Shown one piece after another: positions 9,734 through 17,287 of a stretch of DNA of 64,000 nucleotides (positions are counted from its first letter, which is position 1; each line of letters starts with the position of its first letter). The notes beneath the pieces are model-generated. The model worked only from the letters and a program-made list of their open reading frames with translations. It was not told the DNA's origin and made no database searches. This DNA is from Paramoeba atlantica. Taxonomy: Eukaryota > Discosea. The position numbers and the translations under genes were made by a program. Location of the stretch: positions 1-64,000 of the forward strand of contig CDRNVI010000008.1 of NCBI GenBank assembly GCA_977017575.1, written 5' to 3'.

Positions 9734-9917
9734 GTGGCAACGGTGAGGATAGAGTCTGGCACATAGGTTATTTTTTAGTTGTATGGTAAGATCTACCCGA
9801 ACCTTCTGCGGCTGCTCAGCGAGCTGGTTAGATGCATTTAATATTAATGCGGTGGATGAAGTAGATGAAGTATCATCGGGAAAGGGCAGTTTCTTGTGGC
9901 AACGGTGAGGATAGAGT
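9594..9917. repeat. 162-bp tandem duplication
   Basis: Unit 1 (9594-9755) and unit 2 (9756-9917) both start CTGGCACATAGG and end GAGGATAGAGT. They differ by a handful of substitutions (for example GCAGCTGC versus GCGGCTGC and TTCATG versus TTCTTG), so the duplication is recent. It doubles part of the helix-turn-helix transposase fragment. Confidence 0.9.
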
Positions 9918-10053
9918 CAGTTGGCTCGCGTTAAAGAATAGAAGTGGTGGGGCCATCGGGTATTAAACGAATATTGAAATCAATGAAACTCTACAATTTC
10001 TGACCTGGGTTAGCTATCATCACAGAGTAGGGATGGGGGGGAATCTGATACCT

Positions 10054-10100
10054 CCCTTACTTCGCCACACACGGAGTGGCTAAGTGTGGTGAAGTAAGGG
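10054..10100. repeat. 17-bp inverted repeat (hairpin)
   Basis: The arm CCCTTACTTCGCCACAC (10054-10070) is matched by GTGTGGTGAAGTAAGGG (10084-10100) with one mismatch and a 13-base loop. G-rich direct copies (AAGTAAGGGGGG, AGTAAGGGGGGG) follow. It lies at the downstream end of the minus-strand Tc1 ruin and may be its terminus or a small MITE. Confidence 0.6.
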
Positions 10101-10690
10101 GGGGAGTAAGGGGGGGTAACGGTACGCTCTTTAAGAAGACGATGTGTACCCATCTAGGCTCAAAAACATGCAAAAAGAGCCCATGATTAACACTTATCCC
10201 CAACCAAGCCATCACCCCCTCTACCCCATACCATCTCTGATTCCTGGCGCAGTTTTCTTGGGCCATCTTTTGGGGCGATGTAAAATTGTAAAGACCCGTA
10301 CACACCGCACTCGAATAATTTCTGATCGGTCCAAGAGGAATGCGCTTCAACTTGTGCGCCTCAGTTAGGTTACAGCTGGGCCCCTTGGATAACCTGCTGC
10401 ATCCTTCATTGTTTAAAATGCTCGTCACTTTATTAAGAGAACAAGTGCGCCCCTTGTTTTTAACCATTTTATGCACCCAAGAATACGTGAGGCATCCATC
10501 AGGGCTCTCATTCTCTTCGTTACCTATGTTTTTTACTGGGGAGATAAATCTTTTTTATGTTTTTTTTCTTTATGGTGATTTTAGAGGGGACAAATCTTTT
10601 TCTTTCCACAAGTTGATAAATTTTCGTGCTGTGCGGCGGTCACGCCCAAAAGTCGACGCTAATTTGTGAATCGACGTACCGCTTTTCTAT
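10057..10690 (-). pseudogene. Decayed Tc1/mariner transposase
   Basis: Reading the minus strand from about 10690, a helix-turn-helix appears first (IHKLASTFGRDRRTARKFI and LWKEKDLSPLKSP). Then, in shifted frames, come the linker region (LTEAHKLKRI) and the strand before the second Asp (GVMAWLGISVNHGLFLHVFE, compare MVWMGVSIKHGFHLHIF in the intact element). Several stops and shifts separate these parts. It is a different lineage from the element at 6682. Confidence 0.6.
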
Positions 10691-11178
10691 TGTTTAATTA
10701 TTTGCAGTCTCTCAAACAGGGGGACAGAGAAAGTAGTTTTATGTGATATGGGGGGGTGTCTTATCTTTCGCCGCTCCATCCCTCAACGTATTCACCGCAC
10801 TTGGGGTTGCTTCGTCTTGTTTTCCTAACGAAAAACAATGGATGTGTTCCAGAAAATGAGTCCAGGGGTCCCCACAAAAAACGTGCGGCAAAGCACTTCG
10901 CCAGGGGAACGAGCTCTATCCAATGCTGAAAAAGGAGAAAATTCCCGTAGTCTTTTTAGATATCAAAAAAAATGAGAAAAAACGGACAAAAAAAGTCAAA
11001 TTTCTGCGGGGGGAGATATCTTGAAACCACTGTAAGTACGGGGGTGAATTTACTATCTTTTCCTAGAACTTACAAACAAGTAGGGAGATAGTACCTAAAA
11101 CATTTATAGCATCTAAAAAAACTTCCCTCTTCCCCCTTCTTCCCTCTTATCTACCTCTCCATCCCCCCCGCCTTCCCC
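10691..11178. other. Spacer before OTU1
   Basis: No gene seen. The last 70 bases become strongly pyrimidine-rich (runs of C and CTTCCC up to the ATG at 11179), the leader type seen before other GC-rich genes here. Confidence 0.4.
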
Positions 11179-12020
11179 ATGTTCCCCCTCCGCTACCGTC
11201 ACCCCGACCACCCCGGTCTCCACCCCCTCCCCCTCCCCCCCTCCACCCCCCTCGACCGCTCCCCCCTCCCCCCCTCCGGCACCACCCTCACCCTACGTCG
11301 TCTCTCCCGTGCCCCTCGAGGGACCCAACCCACGGGCCCCTCCCCCTGCGGTACCCCCTATCTCCCCCCCTGCGGCCCCACACGCCTTCCCGTGGTCCGA
11401 CACGTCCCCCCCGACCACTCCTGTCTCTTCCACGCGATGGCCTACGTGCTCCACCGTAGCCGCCGTCGTCGTGACCCGGCGGGGGGATGCGATCACAGGT
11501 CGCCGCTGTGATCGAAGCCAACCCCCGGGAGTTTCATCAAGGGGTGCTGGGGAGGGGGAATGGGGAATATGTGGCGTGGATACAGGGGAGGGGGGCGTGG
11601 GGAGGGGGGGTGGAGGTGGAGGTGCTGGGGGTGTTGTATGGGGTGGAGGTGGTGGTGGTGGTGGGGGGGGAGGACGGGGAGATAGGGGGGACAGAGGAGA
11701 TCAAGGGGACAGGGGAGATCAAGGGGATAGGGGAGGTCAAGGGGACAGGGGAGATCAAGGGGACGGTGGTCAAGTTTTGTCAAAACCGGGGGTACAATAC
11801 CCGGGTTTTTTTAAAATTGGAAAAAGGGCATTATGATGCGTTAGCAATGGCGGTGGGGGGGAGAGGGGAGGAAAGGGATGACCAGGTGGTGTTTAGTGTG
11901 ACGGACGAGGAGGTGATGAGGAAGATGAGGGGGTTGGTGGGATTGGGGCGTGAAGGAGAGGGCGGGAGGAAAAGAGGGAGGGTGGAGTGGGGGAGAGGAG
12001 TGAGGGTGGGGAGTGGGTGA
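11179..12020 (+). CDS. OTU1/YOD1-type deubiquitinase, reading frame split at a G-run
   Basis: OTU cysteine protease of the p97/Cdc48 pathway, which trims ubiquitin during ER-associated degradation. The first frame (11179-11511) carries a Pro/Leu-rich, UBX-like-positioned N-terminus and the catalytic block VPPDHSCLFHAMAYVL (Asp..Cys). The second frame (from about 11478 to 12020) continues in register with the family: MRSQVAAVIEANPREF, then GNGEYVAWIQGRGAWGG (the NEEYCAWI block), NRGYNTRVFL and the catalytic-His block EKGHYDALA. The join is a six-G run at 11479-11484, where one added base would unite the frames, so a homopolymer miscount or a programmed slip are both possible. A Gly/Glu/Lys tandem repeat (11690-11770) lies in a loop. 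The C2H2 finger of YOD1 is not visible at the C-terminus. Confidence 0.72.
11685..11766. repeat. Purine-rich tandem repeat within OTU1
   Basis: Units of GGGGACAGGGGAGATCAA with variants (GATAGGGGAGGTCAA) recur about every 15-30 bases. They encode repeated G-T/I-G-E-I/V-K. This inserts a low-complexity loop in the OTU domain and offers G-quadruplex potential on the coding strand. Confidence 0.7.
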
Positions 12021-12208
12021 AGCGATTAGTTGCGTTCAACACCCCCCACCTGTATGTGAGTAAGATAGTTCTGTACATGAAGAAACCGTGATGGAGGGTA
12101 ATTGGTATGCAATTTTTTGTGTTATCATTGTAACCCACATCCTTTTCTGTTTCTTTTCTTCCGACACCCCATAAAAGTACATGTTTGATCTACGCAACAC
12201 CGTCTAAA

Positions 12209-13570
12209 ATGGAAAAACTTCACTCTGAGTATGAAACCGGAACATTCTGCGTCGAGCTCGCCATTCTAAGCCTACATTGTGCTTCTCTGCAGCGCAACAA
12301 GGTATACCGCGTGTGCTGGGTGCGTGGCTCCAACGGGGGAAAGACCCCATACATCGAGTGCATGGACCGTGGCGTGCTACAGCTCTCCCCTACCCCCTTG
12401 TTCCGCTTCACTACACATCTCAAAAACGCCCCCAAACAGCTCAAATTTAAAATCGAGGAATATCTCTCCCCCAAAGATACAGAAAAGCCCGCCAGAGTCT
12501 ATGTGGTGCAGTATAACTTGCAGAATGCTCACCCTCGGGCACAGCGCCCAACCCACCCCAACGTCGCGGAGCTACGGTTCTACATGGGAGCCTCCGATGC
12601 CGTGCTGCGGTTTTACTGTCTGTTGTACCGAGAGAAGCACGGCCGTCCTCCACAGCGGCTGTTTACGGACTCTGGAAACGGCGTAGAGACTCAGCGCAAT
12701 CAGGGGAGTCGTTCTCCAATTTCTCCGGAACAAGAATTGCCGCAAACAAATTACAACGGGGGTCGTTCAGAGGGTTCGCCAAACAACCATGTGGAAAATT
12801 TGTCGCGTCGATTGGATCATCTGCAGCACGCGTTTGCGGAACTGCATCAGGAGGTTCGTGGGTTGAAATCGGAGCTGGAAGTTCTTCGCGGCGGGAGAGT
12901 GCAGGGTCCAGTAGTCTTAGAAAAAATGAGTGACCTAGCCACTTCGCAAGCTCCGTTTGGTGTGACATCCAAGAAAATAGAGATAATGTCAGGTAATGCG
13001 ACAACTTCACAAGGTAATGCAGAACCCGTTGTCGAAGGCCGGTGGCGTTCCCTATCCTTTGGGGAGCCCAGCAAGAGCATGTCAAGCATACCGAGTAATC
13101 TGAGCTTTAGCTCGACTCACACCGCACCGCCGAAAACGTCGTTCGACCTTGTTGACGCGGACGAGTTCAAGTTTGGTAGCTCAGATGAGTCCTCTGAAAA
13201 TGGAGACAAACCAAATAGCAGAGCAGGATCCGTTGAGCGGATGGTTGGGTCGGATAACACGTTCACAGTACAGCCTGCTAAGGAGATCAAAACTAGTGAA
13301 ATTTTAGCTACATCGAAATCATACGATACAGAGAGCTCCAAACTGCAACAGAGGGAAGCCAGCGACAGCAACATCAATCTTCATGAAGATATGTTTTCAT
13401 CGTTGGCCTCACTTGCAGTGAATGTTCAAAGTTTTTCAAGGACGTCGAAGCCGAATTCGGAGGGTGATCAAGCACCAACAGTTGGAAAGAGCACCTCCGG
13501 ACTTTCGAAGCAGAACGGCACGGAACAGAAAAGCTCGCAGGATTGGGCTCGTTTTCTTGAATCTGTGTAA
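12209..13570 (+). CDS. Protein with an N-terminal C2-like (NT-C2-type) domain; function unknown
   Basis: The 453 residues start at the first true ATG (an upstream in-frame TTG at 12185 is not needed). Residues 1-150 look like a beta-sandwich with strand patterns such as FCVELAILSLHCASL and YRVCWVRGSNGGKT, ending in VAELRFYMGASDAVLRFYCLLY. This layout recalls the N-terminal C2 (EEIG/EHBP-type) fold, but the resemblance is weak. A short coiled coil follows (about 185-225, LSRRLDHLQHAFAELHQEV). The remainder is Ser/Lys-rich and disordered, with an acidic SSDESSENGD patch. A membrane- or trafficking-adaptor role would fit but is inference only. Confidence 0.6.
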   Translation: MEKLHSEYETGTFCVELAILSLHCASLQRNKVYRVCWVRGSNGGKTPYIECMDRGVLQLSPTPLFRFTTHLKNAPKQLKFKIEEYLSPKDTEKPARVYVVQYNLQNAHPRAQRPTHPNVAELRFYMGASDAVLRFYCLLYREKHGRPPQRLFTDSGNGVETQRNQGSRSPISPEQELPQTNYNGGRSEGSPNNHVENLSRRLDHLQHAFAELHQEVRGLKSELEVLRGGRVQGPVVLEKMSDLATSQAPFGVTSKKIEIMSGNATTSQGNAEPVVEGRWRSLSFGEPSKSMSSIPSNLSFSSTHTAPPKTSFDLVDADEFKFGSSDESSENGDKPNSRAGSVERMVGSDNTFTVQPAKEIKTSEILATSKSYDTESSKLQQREASDSNINLHEDMFSSLASLAVNVQSFSRTSKPNSEGDQAPTVGKSTSGLSKQNGTEQKSSQDWARFLESV

Positions 13571-13811
13571 ATCACCAGCCAATACTGCCTGTGAGAATCT
13601 TGAGAAATTGCTCATCTACAGAGTTGAGTCTATACATTGTCATAGTTCCTCTTATGCAACACAAATCCAAAGACCATAGCACGTAATTCATGTCCTTTTT
13701 TGTTATGATCATGCTTTTTTATGGCTAGGTATGATTTTGCGATTCATCTCCATTATCGATCCTCACATTTTTTCTTATCTTGACCCCTACCTCCTTATTC
13801 CTCACCTCCCC

Positions 13812-16800
13812 ATGCGTCGACTCTACCCCAAACTCCCCTCCCCCCTCTCCACTACCCCTTTCCTCCTACGACACTTCACCGATGCCACGCAATCCCGCAA
13901 ACCTCACCCCCACGAATCCTTCGTCAACGGACTCCAAACCGAGTTCCTTGACAACCTTCTCACCACGTGGCAAACCACCCCAGCGGCCGTCGACCCCTCC
14001 TGGCACCCCATCCTGGAAAAACTCACCCATGCCCGTCCAGAGGATCCCTTAGTGAAATCCTTTGACCGCTCCCAGGCTCTTGCTCAAGGCTCTGCGCTCG
14101 AGGACACGCTCTCTTCCACTTCTGAAACATCTTGTGCTGCTGCTGCGGCTGCGGCTTTAGCCTCTCGCAAGGACATCATGGATCACTTCAAGGTGACCTG
14201 GATGATACGTGCCTATGAGGTCCGTGGACACCGCATCGCGGATGTGGACCCGCTGGCCCCCGTGGGAGATCGGGACACGACCCGGGCCCATGAGCTCCAG
14301 CTGCAACACTTTGGGTTTCAGGAGAGTGATTTGAGCCGTGAGTTCCATATGGGGGTAATCCCCGCTCTTGGGGGGATACACGCCGCGAATCAAAAAATGA
14401 CCTTGCGTGCGATTGTGGAGAAGCTCCACAAAACGTACTGTCAGAAGGTAGGCTATGAGTTTACCCATATTGTGGATGCGCGTCGGGCACGGTGGATGCG
14501 GGAGCGTATTGCGGCACCGCAGCCCCCGACGGTGGCGGAGAGAAAGGCGTGTTTGCATGATCTTGTGCGTACGTTCTCGTTTGAGCGCACGTTGCTTTCG
14601 GAGTTTGCGGACGCGACACGGTATGGGATTTCCGGTGTAGAGGTACTGATTCCGGTAATGAAACTGCTGGTGCGCCACGCCGCCGCGAGTGGGGTGCGGG
14701 AGATTGTGATTGGCGGCACCCACCGGGGGCGGTTCAACATGCTCGCCCACGTACTGAGCACCGACATGGGGTTCGTACTGCAGCAGCTGTACGATCACAA
14801 AAACGGCACCCCCCACCGCACCGAGTCCCGCGACATCCTCGCCAACCAAGGCTACGGCCTCGAACGTGCCACCCTTAACGGCGACCGCATCCGTCTCACC
14901 CTCCTCCCCAACGCCACCCACTCCGAGAGCGTAAGCCCCCTCGTCGCGGGCTACGTCCGTGCCCGACAACACTACGACCAAGCCGACCCCCACCGCACCC
15001 GAACCCTCGCCGTCCTCCTCCACGGCGACGGCGGTTTCGCCTCCCAGGGGGTCGCCTACGAGACCACCGGCCTCTCCGACCTCCAGTTCCACAACATCGG
15101 CGGCACCCTCCACCTGGTCCTCAACAACCGTCTCGCCCACACCGCCTCCCCCTCCCAGTACCGCGGCCCCACCGCTGCTGCCGCCTGCACCAACCTCGCC
15201 CTCCCCGTCCAGGCCCCCGTGTTCCACGTCAACGCGGACGACCCCGACGGGGCCCTGCGGGTCGTGCGGCTCGCGCTGGACTACCGCGGGGCGTTCCACC
15301 AGGACGCGATCGTGGACCTGGTGTGCTACCGGGCCCACGGCCACAGCGAGACGGACGACCCGACGGTGGCCCACCCGCAGCTGTACCGCACCGTCGCGCG
15401 GCACCCCGACGTGCTGTCGCAGTACGCGGGGCGGCTGGTGGGGGAGGGGGTGGTGGGGGCGGGGGAGGTCGGGGGGGTGGAGGCGGGGGTGAACCGGGAG
15501 CTGCGGGGGGCGCTGGCGAATGTGAAGAGGGGGAGCGTGAGTGGGTGGGAGAGGGGGGCGAGGGCAGGGGGTACGGGGGCGGGGACGACGGCGACAACGG
15601 TGGTGGGGGGGAGTTGTGTGGCGTTGCCGGGGGTGACGGGGGTGGGGAGGGAGGGGTTGCGGGATTTGGGGAAAAGGTTGGCAAAGCTGCCGGAGGGGTT
15701 TGATCCGCACCCGACGTTGCGGCGGATTTTGGAGGAGAGGGCCAAGCATTATGATTCTGGGGAGGGGTTGGATTGGGGAGCGGCGGAGGCGTTGGCGTTT
15801 GCGTCGTTGCTGCAGCAAGGGGTTCATGTACGGGTCAGTGGGCAGGATGTCGAGCGTGGGACGTTTTCTCACCGGCACGCGCTGTTGGTGGATGTGAACA
15901 CTGCGAAGGTGACCATTCCGCTGGCGAATTTCCTGCCTGGGGTCCAGGCCCCGTTTCGGATTGTCAACTCCTCGTTGTCGGAGTATGCCGTCTGTGGATA
16001 TGAGTTAGGGTATAGCACGGCGAATCCGAATGCGGTCGTGATCTGGGAAGCGCAATTTGGGGATTTTGCAAACGGTGCCCAGGTGATTTTCGACCAGTAT
16101 CTGAGCTCCATGGAGTGGAAATGGGGTACCGCCGTGACTGGGTTGGTGGTGAATCTCCCCCATGGGTACGACGGCATGGGCCCGGAGCACTCCAGCGGGC
16201 GGATTGAGCGGTTTCTACAAGGTAGTGATGATGACGAGGAGCTCCCGATGGCGTTGCTGCGCAAGAACCGCGTCTTGCTGCGTCAAGTCGCTGAGAATCG
16301 TGACCTGAACTTGCTCTACCCCGTGTTGGAGGACATGATTCGCACGTACAACTGGCAGGTGTGCTTCCCCTCGACGCCTGCGAATTACTTCCACGTGCTA
16401 CGAAGACAGGTGCACCGTGCTTTCCGTAAGCCGTTGATTAATTTTTACAGCAAAGCGTTTCTCCGAGCCCCAAACATTTCCAGCTACGCCGAGATGGGGA
16501 CCGGTACGCTCTTCCAGCCGATCATCGATGACCCAAGCGTGACGCACTACGACAAAGTTAAGAAGGTGATCTTGTGCACGGGGCAAATCTATTTCCATCT
16601 AAGAAAGCACCGCGACAGCAGCAAAAAAGCCTGTAAATTGGCTTTGGTACGATTGGAACAACTCTCCCCCTTTCCGTGGCTACACGTAGATGCCGTGCTC
16701 TCTCGCTACCCGAACAAAGTGGCTATCTCGTGGGCCCAGGAGGAGCCCATGAACATGGGAGCGTGGAACTACGTAGAGCCCCGGCTACATAATCTCCTCT

Positions 16801-16931
16801 CTTTCCATCACAGGAAAACTACTGTTCGCTACGTGGGACGACCGCCCGCGGCAGCCAGCGCAGTGGGAGCGAAATCCATGCACGATGCCGAGATCGCGCG
16901 GTACTTGGAAGAGGCTATGAGCGGTATTTAG
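13812..16931 (+). CDS. 2-oxoglutarate dehydrogenase E1 paralogue 1 (divergent diphosphate domain, canonical pyrimidine domain)
   Basis: Thiamine-diphosphate E1 of the mitochondrial 2-oxoglutarate (or 2-oxoadipate) dehydrogenase complex. The chosen ATG gives MRRLYPKLPSPLSTTPFLLR, a good mitochondrial presequence; an upstream in-frame ATG at 13731 exists. The first ThDP half is recognisable but altered: GGTHRGRFN for GM.HRGRLN, NATHSES for NPSHLE, HGDGGFASQG, NNRLAHTAS for NNQ.GFTT, ACTNLA for YCTD.G, and GHSETDDP for GHNE.DEP. The GDVKYH block is missing. The second half is textbook: RGTFSHRHA, LSEYAV, WEAQFGDFANGAQV, LPHGYDGMGPEHSS, PSTPANYFH and QEEPMNMGAWNY. A Gly/Val-rich stretch (15430-15640) replaces a normal linker. 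The gene lies 356 bases upstream of its paralogue. Confidence 0.88.
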   Translation: MRRLYPKLPSPLSTTPFLLRHFTDATQSRKPHPHESFVNGLQTEFLDNLLTTWQTTPAAVDPSWHPILEKLTHARPEDPLVKSFDRSQALAQGSALEDTLSSTSETSCAAAAAAALASRKDIMDHFKVTWMIRAYEVRGHRIADVDPLAPVGDRDTTRAHELQLQHFGFQESDLSREFHMGVIPALGGIHAANQKMTLRAIVEKLHKTYCQKVGYEFTHIVDARRARWMRERIAAPQPPTVAERKACLHDLVRTFSFERTLLSEFADATRYGISGVEVLIPVMKLLVRHAAASGVREIVIGGTHRGRFNMLAHVLSTDMGFVLQQLYDHKNGTPHRTESRDILANQGYGLERATLNGDRIRLTLLPNATHSESVSPLVAGYVRARQHYDQADPHRTRTLAVLLHGDGGFASQGVAYETTGLSDLQFHNIGGTLHLVLNNRLAHTASPSQYRGPTAAAACTNLALPVQAPVFHVNADDPDGALRVVRLALDYRGAFHQDAIVDLVCYRAHGHSETDDPTVAHPQLYRTVARHPDVLSQYAGRLVGEGVVGAGEVGGVEAGVNRELRGALANVKRGSVSGWERGARAGGTGAGTTATTVVGGSCVALPGVTGVGREGLRDLGKRLAKLPEGFDPHPTLRRILEERAKHYDSGEGLDWGAAEALAFASLLQQGVHVRVSGQDVERGTFSHRHALLVDVNTAKVTIPLANFLPGVQAPFRIVNSSLSEYAVCGYELGYSTANPNAVVIWEAQFGDFANGAQVIFDQYLSSMEWKWGTAVTGLVVNLPHGYDGMGPEHSSGRIERFLQGSDDDEELPMALLRKNRVLLRQVAENRDLNLLYPVLEDMIRTYNWQVCFPSTPANYFHVLRRQVHRAFRKPLINFYSKAFLRAPNISSYAEMGTGTLFQPIIDDPSVTHYDKVKKVILCTGQIYFHLRKHRDSSKKACKLALVRLEQLSPFPWLHVDAVLSRYPNKVAISWAQEEPMNMGAWNYVEPRLHNLLSFHHRKTTVRYVGRPPAAASAVGAKSMHDAEIARYLEEAMSGI

Positions 16932-17287
16932 TGTTCGCTGTGTCTTCAGCAGGGAAGTGCTAATTTTAGATTGAGAATTCTGAACCATTTTTTCATGTAA
17001 TTCAATGCATTTTTTTCGTTTCTTACGTTCCCTTAATAATTAAATTTTGTGCTGATAATCTGTTTCTTCCAACTGTCCTATTGAAGCGCTTTGTGATACA
17101 ATGTATACACCAATGACACGTTACATCACTAGGCACTATGACACGTTACATCACTAGGCACAAATAAAATGCGCTTTTCATCAGCCCTTCTGACGACTCT
17201 CCATTATTTTTACCACAAAACAGTATTTTTCTTCTTTCTCTTCCACACCTCCTCTTCCATTCTTCCTCCCCCCTCTCCCTTCCTTTC
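16932..17287. other. Spacer between the two E1 genes, with 25-bp tandem repeat
   Basis: The unit starting ATGACACGTTACATCACTAG is repeated twice (17113-17137 and 17138-17161). The last 65 bases (17220-17287) are almost pure pyrimidine, directly before the ATG. The nearest AG upstream of this tract (ACAAAACAG, ending about 17222) could be the acceptor, leaving a pyrimidine 5' leader. Confidence 0.7.

Noticed and set aside
14157-15878. 573-codon minus-strand open frame opposite E1 paralogue 1
   Set aside because: Arg/Pro/His-rich shadow of the GC-rich gene; no homology-like motifs.
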